Made by a program: the position numbers and the translations under genes. From positions 9,176,001 through 9,240,000 of the forward strand of contig NZ_CP107905.1 of assembly GCF_036014015.1 (NCBI RefSeq): 64,000 nucleotides of DNA. The letters are read 5' to 3'. The notes under the pieces are model-generated. The model had not been told where the DNA came from. It searched no databases and was given only the letters and a program-made list of their open reading frames with translations. Origin of the DNA: Streptomyces sp. NBC_00457. Lineage in GTDB: Bacteria; Actinomycetota; Actinomycetes; Streptomycetales; Streptomycetaceae. Within the stretch, counting starts at the first letter, position 1. Every line of letters begins with the position of its first letter. Of the stretch, positions 7,860-19,137 are shown one piece after another.

Positions 7860-9335
7860 TCAGCGCTGCCGTGTCAGCAGACCGGGACGGTAGGGCCATT
7901 GGCCGTAGTCGCCGCCGGAGTTGGGGTCGCGTCCCTGGTAGAGGAGCTGCAGGTTGCAGGGATCGACGGTGAAGGTCTGATCGGCGGTGGTGCGGATCAG
8001 TTCGCCGTGGCTGATGTCGTTGGTCCAGGTTGCACCACTGTTGGCCTTGCCGGCGAAGGGGTTGCTCTCGGTCGCGGCCTGAGGTGTCCATGAGCCGTTC
8101 AGACTGGTGGCCGTGAACGAGCGGAAGTAGCGGCCCTGCGAGCCGATCGCCTCGACGATCATGAGGTAGCGGTTCTGGCCCTGGAGCTTGTAGACCTGCG
8201 GGGCCTCGAACAGGTTGTTCCTCGTATCGCTCATGATCGTTGTGTACGACGAGCCGAAACTGCTCGGGAAGTTCCCGATCGGCATGCTGGCCCGGTAGAT
8301 CTTGCCGTTGTCACCGGCGAAGAACAGGTACATGTTCGAGCCGTCAGCGATGAGCGTCTGGTCGATGGGTCCTGTTCCGGAGTCGGGGAGGCTTCCGGAG
8401 AAGAGCGGCTGCTCCGCTGACCAGCCATTCGGGTTGGTGGGGTCGCTCGACGTCCGGTAGGCGAACTGGGTCCGGCCCCACTGGTAGGCGAGCACCCAGA
8501 TGTTCTTCGGCGCGAAGTAGAAGAGCGTGGGCGCGACGGTGGAGTTCGACATCGCGTTCTGGCTGGCCGAGCCCATCTCCGGCCAGTTGGTGAACAGGCC
8601 GAAGTTCATCGAGCCCCAGCCCGATCCCTGGCCCACGCCGTGCGTCGTCGCGTAGACGAGGTGCCTGCCGTTGTAGGGGACGACGGTGAAGTCCTTGAGC
8701 GAGGCCCACCCGGCCCTGGGCTGCGCCAGCGCGCCCGTCGATGACCAGCGGTAGCTCGACGGAAGATCGCACTGGCCGGGGTTACCGCTGCCGACCTTGA
8801 CCAGCTGCCACTGCTGGTTGGTGCCACCCCAGTCGTCGTACTGGACGATGTTCGCGTTGTCGGCGGTAGAGCCGCCTTGTACTTCGAGGGCCTTGTTGCT
8901 GTGGCGCGCGATGAGCCGCACGTAGCCGTCCGAGCTGTCGGCCAGCCGGAACTGCTGGTTGGTGCCGTTCAGGTCGGCCCACTGGACGACCGAGCCGCCG
9001 TTGGCGGTCGAGAAGTTGTGGACGTCCAGCACCTTGCCGGAGTGGCGGGACTTGATGCGGTAGTAGCCGCCGCCGGCGTCGACGAACTGCCACTGCTGCT
9101 GGTTCTGGTCGTTCCTGGCCCATTGGGTGATGCGGGCGCCGTCATTGGTCGCCAGGTTGTAGACGTCCAGGGCCTTTCCGCTGTTGCGGTTGACCAGCAC
9201 ATATGAGGCGTTGGGGTCGACGGTCGCCGCATTGGCGGGCTGGGCGCCGAGGAAGGTGGCCACGAGCAGCAAGGGTGCGAGGACGGCGAGTAAGCGTCTT
9301 AGGCGGACTGGGGACGACGGGTGGCGAAGCCACAT
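7860..9335 (-). CDS. Secreted GH62 alpha-L-arabinofuranosidase with N-terminal CBM13
   Basis: The 491-aa protein starts at ATG 9335 with AAAGGAGG upstream. Signal peptide about 1-36 (cleavage near PANA-AT). Residues 41-180 form a ricin-type (CBM13) carbohydrate-binding domain with three repeats ending QQW/QQF. Residues 188-491 are a GH62 catalytic domain: [64 protein letters not shown] and [10 protein letters not shown] are all typical. The enzyme removes arabinose from arabinoxylan outside the cell, helping the divergent GH10 xylanase. Leu15, in the signal peptide, is encoded by the rare TTA codon (9293-9291), so translation may depend on bldA tRNA. Its CBM13 closely resembles that of the feruloyl esterase at 11.5 kb. 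Confidence 0.95.
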   Translation of the reverse strand: MWLRHPSSPVRLRRLLAVLAPLLLVATFLGAQPANAATVDPNASYVLVNRNSGKALDVYNLATNDGARITQWARNDQNQQQWQFVDAGGGYYRIKSRHSGKVLDVHNFSTANGGSVVQWADLNGTNQQFRLADSSDGYVRLIARHSNKALEVQGGSTADNANIVQYDDWGGTNQQWQLVKVGSGNPGQCDLPSSYRWSSTGALAQPRAGWASLKDFTVVPYNGRHLVYATTHGVGQGSGWGSMNFGLFTNWPEMGSASQNAMSNSTVAPTLFYFAPKNIWVLAYQWGRTQFAYRTSSDPTNPNGWSAEQPLFSGSLPDSGTGPIDQTLIADGSNMYLFFAGDNGKIYRASMPIGNFPSSFGSSYTTIMSDTRNNLFEAPQVYKLQGQNRYLMIVEAIGSQGRYFRSFTATSLNGSWTPQAATESNPFAGKANSGATWTNDISHGELIRTTADQTFTVDPCNLQLLYQGRDPNSGGDYGQWPYRPGLLTRQR

Positions 9336-9413
9336 CAGAGAGCCTCCTTTGGGGGCGGGGTGAAGTGACCCCGGTGAGCCGCGGAGTGGATGTCTCGGAG
9401 GACAGAGCAATCT

Positions 9414-9424
9414 CGAATGTTTCG
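9414..9424. promoter_or_regulatory. CGAATGTTTCG, candidate xylan-regulator operator
   Basis: This 11-bp near-palindrome fits the CGAAA-N-TTTCG form reported for Streptomyces hemicellulase operators with one mismatch. It lies 79 bp upstream of the GH62 start codon, a position suitable for repression of that gene. Regulator not identified. Confidence 0.4.
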
Positions 9425-9570
9425 AAGAAATTCCCGGATGCTGTGACGCCACAAGCTAGGAATACGAGGCTCTCTGGTCAAGGCCTCACGCCGATCTGTC
9501 CACAAACAGCGCCTCCCCCTTTGGACTGGACAAGGCGTCGCTTCGACCGGAATCACCCGGCTCGGTCAGA

Positions 9571-9596
9571 AAGTTTCGGACAAGGAACCGAAACTT
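9571..9596. promoter_or_regulatory. Inverted repeat AAGTTTCGG-N8-CCGAAACTT
   Basis: Two perfect 9-bp arms (9571-9579 and 9588-9596) separated by 8 bp. The half sites contain GTTTCGG/CCGAAAC, related to the CGAAA/TTTCG elements described in front of Streptomyces xylanase genes. It sits midway between the divergent genes and could control both. Confidence 0.5.
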
Positions 9597-9611
9597 CTTG
9601 TGCGGGGAGTA

Positions 9612-9629
9612 TTGACGATCCATCGTCAA
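9612..9629. promoter_or_regulatory. Palindrome TTGACGAT-CC-ATCGTCAA
   Basis: Perfect 8-bp arms with a 2-bp centre. The left arm also reads as a possible -35 hexamer (TTGACG) for rightward transcription, so a bound protein here would block a promoter. No known regulator was matched. Confidence 0.45.
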
Positions 9630-9672
9630 CGCCTCAATCATCCCATCAACCCCGCCTGGGGAAGCGGCCATA

Positions 9673-9688
9673 GTTCGAGATATCGAAC
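9673..9688. promoter_or_regulatory. Palindrome GTTCGA-GATA-TCGAAC
   Basis: Perfect 6-bp arms and a 4-bp centre, fourth palindrome of the intergenic region. Together with the three others it suggests a cluster of operators. The owner is unknown. Confidence 0.4.
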
Positions 9689-9710
9689 CGCGTTGGCCCT
9701 GAGCAATTTG

Positions 9711-9756
9711 AGCCGCACGGCAGATCCGCGTACAGCCGCACGACAGATCCGCGCAC
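9711..9756. repeat. 23-bp tandem direct repeat, two copies
   Basis: Copies at 9711-9733 and 9734-9756 begin AGCCGCACG and differ at two positions. The repeat is non-coding and lies about 300 bp before the xylanase start codon. It may be a duplicated activator site or simple replication slippage. Confidence 0.6.
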
Positions 9757-10029
9757 CAAAGCACCCGCGCCACCCGTTTTCGTTCCGGTGAGGCTCGCAC
9801 CCACGCATGGCTCTTCGCGTAGTCGGAGAGGTGTGCGACGCCGCGTGGCGGTCTCCCGGCTGAGCCGCGATGGAGGTACCCCCATGCCTGTGTCGAAACA
9901 ACGCGGAGTCCGGTGATTCCGTGCTGCCCGGGTTCCGGCCAGCCCCGCCCCGACCCGTCCGTCTGCCGCGTGGGAGCGGACGGCGCATTCCCCTGCGCTT
10001 CAGTCCTTCGCGCTTCGGTCCTTCCGTGA

Positions 10030-11481
<1,452 letters not shown>

Positions 11482-11511
11482 TGGACCTGCCACAGACGAA
11501 AGGGTGAGTCG

Positions 11512-12888
11512 ATGAAGACCTATGGTGCGGCTCCCGCCGCCCCTCCACGCAGACATCGCTGGTGGTCCCGGATCGCCGCCGTGCTGGCCGCGACCCTCGC
11601 GATCGGCATGCTCACCGCGGTGAATCCCGCGCCCGCCGAGGCGGCGACGGTGGACACCAACGCCTGGTACGTCCTGGTCAACCGCAACAGCGGCAAGGCG
11701 CTGGACGTCTCCGGCACGTCCACCGCCGACGGCGCGCGGGTCAGCCAGTGGACGCGCCACGACGGAGCCAACCAGCAGTGGCAGTTCGTGGACTCCGGCG
11801 GCGGCTTCTACCGCCTCAAGGCCCGGCATTCGGGCAAGGTTCTCGACGTGGCCGGCTCCTCGACCGCGGACGGTGCCGCGCTCCAGCAGTGGGCCGACCA
11901 CAACGGGGCCAACCAGCAGTTCCGCCTGGCCGACTCCGACGCGGGCCACGTCAGGCTGATCAACCGCACCAGCAGCAAGGCGGTGGAGGTGCAGGGCGCC
12001 TCAACCGCCGACGGCGGCAACGTCGTCCAGTACTCCGACTGGGGCGGCGCCAACCAGCAATGGCAGATGGTCAAGCTGTCGTCCGATGGCGGCGGCAATG
12101 GCGGATGCGGCAGCGCCCCGACTCTGACGAGCGGCACGCACACGATCCAGAGCGGCGGCAAGAGCCGCAGCTTCATCCTCAGGGTTCCCGCCAACTACGA
12201 CAACAGCCACCGCTACCGGCTGATCTTCGCGTTCCACTGGCGGGGCGGAACCGCCGGCGAAGTCGCCTCGGGTGGAACGAGCGGGAGCGCCTGGTCCTAC
12301 TACGGCCAACAGGAGCAGTCGAACAACGACGCGATCCTCGTCGCGCCCCAGGGCCTCGGCAACGGCTGGGCCAATTCGGGCGGTGAGGACGTCACCTTCG
12401 TCGACGACATGATCCGGCGCATCGAGGGCGGTCTCTGCGTCAACCCGGCACAGCGTTTCGCCACCGGATTCAGCTGGGGCGGCGGTATGAGCTACGCACT
12501 CGCATGCAGCCGGGCGAACGCCTTCAGGGCCGTCGCGGTCATCTCCGGCGCCCAGATCAGCGGATGCAGCGGCGGCACCCAGCCGATCGCCTACTTCGGA
12601 ATCCACGGCATCAGCGACAACGTCCTCAACATCGGGCAAGGACGGTCCCTGCGCGACAAGTTCGTCGCCAACAACGGCTGCACCGCCCAAAGCCCGCGCG
12701 AGCCCGCGCCGGGCAGCCGAACGCACATCACCACCACCTACTCGGGCTGCCGTGCCGGATACCCGGTCCAATGGGCCGCGTTCGACGGAGGCCATGGACC
12801 CGGTCCGGTCGACGGCTCCGGCGGCGAAAGCGGCGTCACCACCTGGACCAAGGCAGAGATCTGGAGGTTCTTCGCACAGTTCCAGTGA
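11512..12888 (+). CDS. Secreted CE1 feruloyl esterase/LpqC-like esterase with N-terminal CBM13
   Basis: The 458-aa precursor has a signal peptide (about 1-45, ending PAEA-A), a ricin-type CBM13 (51-188), a short Gly-rich linker, and an alpha/beta-hydrolase domain of the CE1/PHB-depolymerase type (about 205-458). The nucleophile Ser321 lies in GFSWGG, Asp369 in HGISDNVLN, and the His in FDGGHGPG. Family members release ferulic or acetic acid from arabinoxylan or cleave polyesters; the xylanase partner 30 bp upstream favours feruloyl esterase. Its CBM13 is very similar to the GH62 one and lacks the disulfide Cys residues of the XlnA CBM13, so these two domains share a recent origin. Confidence 0.9.
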   Translation: MKTYGAAPAAPPRRHRWWSRIAAVLAATLAIGMLTAVNPAPAEAATVDTNAWYVLVNRNSGKALDVSGTSTADGARVSQWTRHDGANQQWQFVDSGGGFYRLKARHSGKVLDVAGSSTADGAALQQWADHNGANQQFRLADSDAGHVRLINRTSSKAVEVQGASTADGGNVVQYSDWGGANQQWQMVKLSSDGGGNGGCGSAPTLTSGTHTIQSGGKSRSFILRVPANYDNSHRYRLIFAFHWRGGTAGEVASGGTSGSAWSYYGQQEQSNNDAILVAPQGLGNGWANSGGEDVTFVDDMIRRIEGGLCVNPAQRFATGFSWGGGMSYALACSRANAFRAVAVISGAQISGCSGGTQPIAYFGIHGISDNVLNIGQGRSLRDKFVANNGCTAQSPREPAPGSRTHITTTYSGCRAGYPVQWAAFDGGHGPGPVDGSGGESGVTTWTKAEIWRFFAQFQ

Positions 12889-12902
12889 CACCCCCGCACC
12901 AA

Positions 12903-12935
12903 GGAGTGGAGCCAGGATCACCCTGGCTCCACTCC
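12903..12935. terminator. Bidirectional terminator between esterase and aldehyde dehydrogenase genes
   Basis: Perfect 14-bp stem (12903-12916 with 12922-12935) around the loop ATCAC, placed in the 68-bp gap between two convergent genes. It can serve both strands. Confidence 0.88.
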
Positions 12936-12956
12936 GCCGACATCTGTCCCATGGCT

Positions 12957-14480
<1,524 letters not shown>

Positions 14481-14607
14481 GGTGCTCTGCCTCCCGGAGC
14501 TGCGCTGCCCGCCATTGGGCAGCTCTCGGCGCGAGGGTAGGGACGCGGACGTTGCGAGTACGTTGCGTGGCCGGTGCTGAGGTGAGCCGGCCACGCGTGG
14601 CGTCCGG

Positions 14608-15900
14608 TCAGCGGACCGGCCCGCGCGGCCGGTCGGCGCGTGGCCGGTCGGCCGGTGCCGACAGCTCCGACTCCAGCGCGGCCAGCCGCGAGCGGACGGC
14701 GGCGGTCGGGCGTACGGCGGCCAGCGCGCGCCAGACGTCGAGGTCGTCCTCGCCCCACGCCGCGTGTGCCCAGTCGGCCAGCAGGTCGGGGTCGCCGCGG
14801 GTGATCAGTGCCGTCCGGAGGCCGTCGGCCAGGCGGCGCCTCAGCCGCGCCACGGCGGGTGCCTGCGAGGCGGGCAGCAGCGGCCCGGCATACGCCGTCA
14901 CCGCCGCCGTGATCGCACCGGTCTCCAGGCGCCGCTCGACGACGGCGACGTCGGACTCGACCGGCAGGGTCAGCCGGTAGGGCCGCGAGGCCAGCAGCCC
15001 GGGGCCGAGAAGTCTGCGCAGCCGGGCCAGTTCGGCGCGCAGTGTCACCGGTGGCACCGACTCGTCCTCGTACAGCGCGCACAGCAATTCGTCGCCGGTC
15101 AGCCCCTCCGGATGGCGGGCCAGCAGCACCAGGATCTCGCTGTGCCGACGGCTGAGCCTGAGTCGGTGACCTCCCGAGACGAGCAGTGCCTCATCGCGGC
15201 CCAGCGCGCTCAACTCGGGTGTGTCGGCGACCGGTTGCCCCTCGGGGAGCAGGGCCAGCTGGGACTCGGCGGCCCGAGCGACCGCCTGGACGAAGCCCAG
15301 GCTGTGCGGATGCGCGAGCCCGTCCCCGCCGGTGATGTCCACCGCGCCCAGCACCCGTCCGGTGCGCGGATCGTGCACCGGAGCCGCCGCGCAGGTCCAG
15401 GGCTGCACCCGCCGGATGAAGTGTTCGGCGGCGAAGACCTGCACCGGACGGTCGACGGCGACGGCCGTGCCCGGCGCGTTCGTGCCGACCGCCGTCTCCG
15501 CCCAGCGCGCGCCGGGCACGAAGTTCATCCGGTCCGCCCGTCGTCGGGTCGTCGGATGGCCCTCGACCCACAGCAGCCTGCCGCGGGCGTCGCACACCGC
15601 GAGCAGATGCTCGCCGTCCGCCGCGAACGTGCCCATGAGCTCCCGGAACAGCGGCATCACCCGTGCCAGCGGATGCTCGGCCCGATAGGCACCGAGGTCG
15701 CCGTCCGCGAGCTCCACCCTCGCCGTGCCGTCGGGCCCGACCCCCGCCCGCACGGAACGCCGCCATGAGTCGGCCACCACCGCACGCACCGGCCGCGGCA
15801 CCGTGCCTGCCTCGGTGAACGTCTCATGCGCACGACGCAGTATCCGCACGCGCTCGGCAGGGTCGGCCCCCGGCTCCAAAGCCACCCATGGATCGGTCAA
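14608..15900 (-). CDS. GAF-domain transcriptional regulator (AcoR-like sensor without AAA domain)
   Basis: The 430-aa protein begins with an AcoR-type region ([23 protein letters not shown]), then a GAF-like sensor (about 80-240: [40 protein letters not shown]). The C-terminal part (about 260-330) carries a winged-helix-like segment ([33 protein letters not shown]). The sigma-54 ATPase domain of true AcoR is absent. I chose TTG 15900 because GGGAGG lies five bases upstream; an ATG at 16023 in the same frame has no good ribosome-binding site. It probably senses aldehydes, alcohols or acetoin and controls the adjacent dehydrogenase gene; this is inference from context. Confidence 0.8.
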   Translation of the reverse strand: MTDPWVALEPGADPAERVRILRRAHETFTEAGTVPRPVRAVVADSWRRSVRAGVGPDGTARVELADGDLGAYRAEHPLARVMPLFRELMGTFAADGEHLLAVCDARGRLLWVEGHPTTRRRADRMNFVPGARWAETAVGTNAPGTAVAVDRPVQVFAAEHFIRRVQPWTCAAAPVHDPRTGRVLGAVDITGGDGLAHPHSLGFVQAVARAAESQLALLPEGQPVADTPELSALGRDEALLVSGGHRLRLSRRHSEILVLLARHPEGLTGDELLCALYEDESVPPVTLRAELARLRRLLGPGLLASRPYRLTLPVESDVAVVERRLETGAITAAVTAYAGPLLPASQAPAVARLRRRLADGLRTALITRGDPDLLADWAHAAWGEDDLDVWRALAAVRPTAAVRSRLAALESELSAPADRPRADRPRGPVR

Positions 15901-16049
15901 CTCGGCCTCCCGGACGGCGATGCGGCTGGGGACATCGTCACTCCGGGTGCGCCCGCGGACAACCACTTCGACCGGGGCCACCCGAACGAGGCGTGTGGCC
16001 CCGGTCGGGCTCGCTCGGTCCATCCTCGGGCCCGGTCGGTCTCGCTCGA

Positions 16050-16093
16050 TTCAGCCGCAGGTCAGGCTCGTTTCAGCCGCAGGTCAGGCTCGT
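16050..16093. repeat. 22-bp tandem repeat at the end of the amidase gene
   Basis: Two exact 22-bp units, 16050-16071 and 16072-16093, each beginning TTCAGCCGCAGG. The second unit covers the last codons and stop (16086-16084) of the leftward amidase gene; the first is a downstream copy. It looks like a slippage duplication that left the coding sequence intact. Confidence 0.8.
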
Positions 16094-16683
16094 TCGACCA
16101 GTCTCAGATAGCGAGCCCAGTCCCAGTTCGGTCCGGGATCGGTGTGGTCCGTGCCCGGCACCTCGTGGTGCCCGATGATGTGCGCGCGGTCCCTCGGGAT
16201 GCCGTGTCTGGTGCAGATCGCCGCGGTGAGTGCGGCCGACTCCTCGTACATCACGTCGGTGAAGTAGGCGGGCCGGTCCACCCAGCCCTCGTGCTCGATG
16301 CCGATGCTGTTCGTGTTGTACTCCCAGTTCCCCGCGTGCCAGGCGATGTCGGACTCCCGGACGCACTGCGCCACATGACCGTCGGCCGAGCGGACGACGT
16401 AGTGCGCCGACACCTCCTTCTTCGGGTTCTGGAAGATGGACAGGGTGGTGGTGAAGGTCGCCTGCGTGACATGGATGATCACGCGGTCGACCACTCGACC
16501 CGTAGCTGGTTCCGCAGCCGTGTAGTTGGAGCTGGTCGCCGGCTGCCACGCGGCCGACGGGTGGTCGACGGCCTGGACGCGCGCTCCGGCCCGCGCGTCG
16601 GGGAGCAGCGCGTACGGTACGGCGGCCAGGGCGGCGCCCTTCAGCAGCCGGCGTCGCGTGGGGAGCGGTCTTGCCCGTTCCAT
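16084..16683 (-). CDS. Tat-exported N-acetylmuramoyl-L-alanine amidase (Amidase_2/PGRP fold)
   Basis: The 199-aa protein has a twin-arginine-type leader (TRRRLLKGAALAAVPYALL), suggesting export in a folded state. The amidase_2 domain (about 60-195) shows zinc ligands His71 (VIIHVTQ) and His180 (PGTDHTDPG), with Asp182 next to it; the SAHYVV and GIEHEG motifs are intact. It cleaves the bond between muramic acid and the stem peptide in cell-wall peptidoglycan. No cell-wall-binding domain is present, so it is a minimal enzyme, close in size to T7 lysozyme-like amidases. It may act in wall turnover or against other bacteria. Stop codon lies inside a 22-bp tandem repeat. Confidence 0.9.
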   Translation of the reverse strand: MERARPLPTRRRLLKGAALAAVPYALLPDARAGARVQAVDHPSAAWQPATSSNYTAAEPATGRVVDRVIIHVTQATFTTTLSIFQNPKKEVSAHYVVRSADGHVAQCVRESDIAWHAGNWEYNTNSIGIEHEGWVDRPAYFTDVMYEESAALTAAICTRHGIPRDRAHIIGHHEVPGTDHTDPGPNWDWARYLRLVERA

Positions 16684-16718
16684 GGGGGCGGTGCCTTTCG
16701 TCGGTCAGGAAGTCATGC

Positions 16719-17732
16719 TCAGTTCCGCAGGGTCCCTGCCGTCTCCCGCAGCCGAGCATGCACGCCGCGATGAGTCTCGCGCGCGGGCAGCCACTGCTTG
16801 CGGAGCTTGGCCACGCAGGTGTAGTTGGTGTCGCACACATTGGCCAACGGCGACTCGACGCACTGGGTCGCGAATTGGTACGCGTCCAGCTCACTGAAGC
16901 CGTAGTCGCGCACCAGCCACCGCACCAGGTCGAGATGGGATATCCGGAACGCGTCCTCCAGCGGGCGCGCCGAGCCCGTCGAGATGATGTGGGTATCCGA
17001 CTCGATGCGCGGCCAGGGCGTGGCGAGTCCCTTGAGCAGCTCGACGACCACCACCGTGTTCATCGCGCACTCGACGGCGACTCCGCAGGTCTCGCCCTCG
17101 CCCTGCCGGGCGTGGCCGTCTCCGAGGCTGAGCAGAGCGCCCTCGACGTTCACCCCGAGGTAGCAGGTGACGCCGGCCCGCATCTCGGGTGTGTCCATGT
17201 TGCCGCCGTGCGCGTCGGGCACCAGGGCCGAGCGCACTTCCAGGTTGGCGGGAGCCACGCCCACGGTGCCGTGCATCGGGTCGAGGGGCAGCTCGGCCTC
17301 GATGTCGCTGTCGTGCGCCCGGAACAGGGCCGTACGGCGGGTGCGGTCGAGCTGCCAGATCCAGACCGTCTCCGGAAGCGGCGGCTGCAACGTGGCCGTG
17401 GTGTGCGTCGAGGTGAGCGCGCCGAACAGCGGGACCGTGGTCGACGCGGCCCAGTCCCGGGCCGGTTCGATCGACACGAAGTGCACGGCGACGGTGTCGC
17501 CCGGCTCCGCGCCCTCGACGTGGAAGGGGCCGGTCTGCGGGTTGAGGAACGGGAACTCGCACACCTGTGACACCAGGTCCTTCTCGGACCGCACGCGTCC
17601 GGCGAAGCAGTCCTCCGTGTAGAGATCGAGGACCGTGCCCGGCGCGATCCGGGCCACGGGTGGCACTCCGCCGAACGTCCAGGCGTACTCGCCCGGTTCG
17701 GGGCGCACGGTCAGAATCCGGGGGTCGCTCAT
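16719..17732 (-). CDS. Acetamidase/formamidase family protein
   Basis: The 337-aa protein belongs to the FmdA/AmdA family, which hydrolyses short-chain amides to acid plus ammonia. Typical segments are GPFHVEGAEPGDTVAVHF (near residue 85), PLDPMHGTVGVAP, HGGNMDT, YLGVNVEGALLSLGDGHARQGEGE and ESDTHIISTG. The His and acidic residues of the HGGNMDT and GDGHARQGEGE blocks probably form the metal site. Only 35 bp separate it from the downstream amidase gene, so the two may share a transcript. Likely a nitrogen-scavenging enzyme; substrate not deducible. Confidence 0.9.
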   Translation of the reverse strand: MSDPRILTVRPEPGEYAWTFGGVPPVARIAPGTVLDLYTEDCFAGRVRSEKDLVSQVCEFPFLNPQTGPFHVEGAEPGDTVAVHFVSIEPARDWAASTTVPLFGALTSTHTTATLQPPLPETVWIWQLDRTRRTALFRAHDSDIEAELPLDPMHGTVGVAPANLEVRSALVPDAHGGNMDTPEMRAGVTCYLGVNVEGALLSLGDGHARQGEGETCGVAVECAMNTVVVVELLKGLATPWPRIESDTHIISTGSARPLEDAFRISHLDLVRWLVRDYGFSELDAYQFATQCVESPLANVCDTNYTCVAKLRKQWLPARETHRGVHARLRETAGTLRN

Positions 17733-17915
17733 CGCTGCACAGCTCCGTTCGGTGGAAGGACCGGTGCATCAAGGTACGTCGCATACGGGTGGGGCAGCAG
17801 CGCATGCCGTGTATCCGTGGACGGGCCCGGGATTGTGGAAAACTCGCTCACCCGGACGGGTGAAGTCGAGCTGTGACCAGGCGAGTTCGGCTGCCGCCGC
17901 TGGGTCGTCCGTCGA

Positions 17916-19124
17916 TCAGGCGCGTTCGGCCACGGCCGCCGGATCGTCGAGCACCGCCCGGACGACCGAGTGTGCGGCACCCAGCAACGGCCCCTCCGGA
18001 CCCAGTCGCGACACGGCCACCGGACATGCGGGCCCCGCTGTCCGGCGTGCCAACTCGGCTTCCAGCGAGGGCAGCAGCCACGGCGCGAGCCCGGCCAGCG
18101 CGCCGCCCAGCACCACGCCCTCGGGGTCCAGCAGATTGACGGCCCCGGTCAGCGCGATGCCGAGCGCCTCTCCCGCGTCGCGCAGCGCACGTCGTACGTC
18201 CGGGTCACCGTCCGCGGCGCGCCCCGCGAGCAGCCCGACGCGGTCCTCGCCCAGCTCCAGACCGGCCGCTCGCAGCACCGCCTCCTCACCGGCGTACTGC
18301 TCCAGACACCCGCGGCCCCCGCACGGACACGCAGGCCCGTCCGGACGGACCGGCACATGCCCCAGCTCGCCCGCGAAACCCCGTGTCCCGCGCAGCAGTC
18401 GCCCGTCCACGACGACCGCCGCGCCGATGCCGATCTCGGCGGACACATGCAGGAAGTCGCTCGGGGTGCCCTCGCCGAGCCGGAGTTCGGCGAGCGCGCC
18501 GAAGTTGGCCTCGTTGTCGACGGTCAGCGGGAGATGCGCGGGCAGCAGGGCGCCGAGGTCGGTGTCGTGCCAGTCGAGGTTCGGGGCGCGTACGACCGTT
18601 CGCGCGTCGCGCGCCACCAGGCCCGGTACGGCCACGGCGAGCCCGGCCGGCCACAGGCCCTCGAGCTCGGCCTCGGCGACGATCCGGCCCACCAGCTCAG
18701 TGAGCTCCTCGATCACCGGTCGGGGCGAGCGCCCCCGGTTGGTGCCGTACCGCACGGCCCGTGCCCGCACGTCTCCGCGCAGATCGACCGCGCACACCGC
18801 GAGGTGATCCACGCCGACCTCCGCGCCGATCCCCGCCGGCCCGTGTCGGCTGACGGCGAGCGCCGAGCCGGGCCGTCCCACCCGGCCGGGCCGCTCGGGG
18901 CCCAGCTCCTCCAGCAGGCCCGAGCGGATCAGCTCGTCGACGAGGGTCGACACCGCGGCACGGGTCAGCCCGATGCGCGAGGCGACGGCGGCACGGGAGA
19001 GCGGCCCCTCGGCACTGACGGTGTGCATCACCCGGGCGAGGTTGCGCCGGCGCATGCCCTGTTGTGTGTCGGGCAGCGCGCGCCCGGTTCCTCCCGGGCG
19101 GGCCTCGTGCAGCGGTGCGGTCAT
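17916..19124 (-). CDS. ROK-family repressor, XylR-like
   Basis: The 402-aa protein joins an N-terminal winged helix (about 24-80: GPLSRAAVASRIGLTRAAVSTLVDELIRSGLL) to a ROK sugar-binding domain. The ROK zinc site is visible as ELGHVPV followed by CPCGGRGCLEQYAG, and the sugar-binding GIGAAVVVDGRLLRGTRGFAGELGH block is intact. ROK repressors release DNA on binding xylose or a related sugar. It is 13 bp downstream of xylB in the same transcript and faces xylA across the divergent region, so autoregulation of the xyl genes is expected. Confidence 0.9.
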   Translation of the reverse strand: MTAPLHEARPGGTGRALPDTQQGMRRRNLARVMHTVSAEGPLSRAAVASRIGLTRAAVSTLVDELIRSGLLEELGPERPGRVGRPGSALAVSRHGPAGIGAEVGVDHLAVCAVDLRGDVRARAVRYGTNRGRSPRPVIEELTELVGRIVAEAELEGLWPAGLAVAVPGLVARDARTVVRAPNLDWHDTDLGALLPAHLPLTVDNEANFGALAELRLGEGTPSDFLHVSAEIGIGAAVVVDGRLLRGTRGFAGELGHVPVRPDGPACPCGGRGCLEQYAGEEAVLRAAGLELGEDRVGLLAGRAADGDPDVRRALRDAGEALGIALTGAVNLLDPEGVVLGGALAGLAPWLLPSLEAELARRTAGPACPVAVSRLGPEGPLLGAAHSVVRAVLDDPAAVAERA

Positions 19125-19137
19125 GCCTCCGTCGTCC

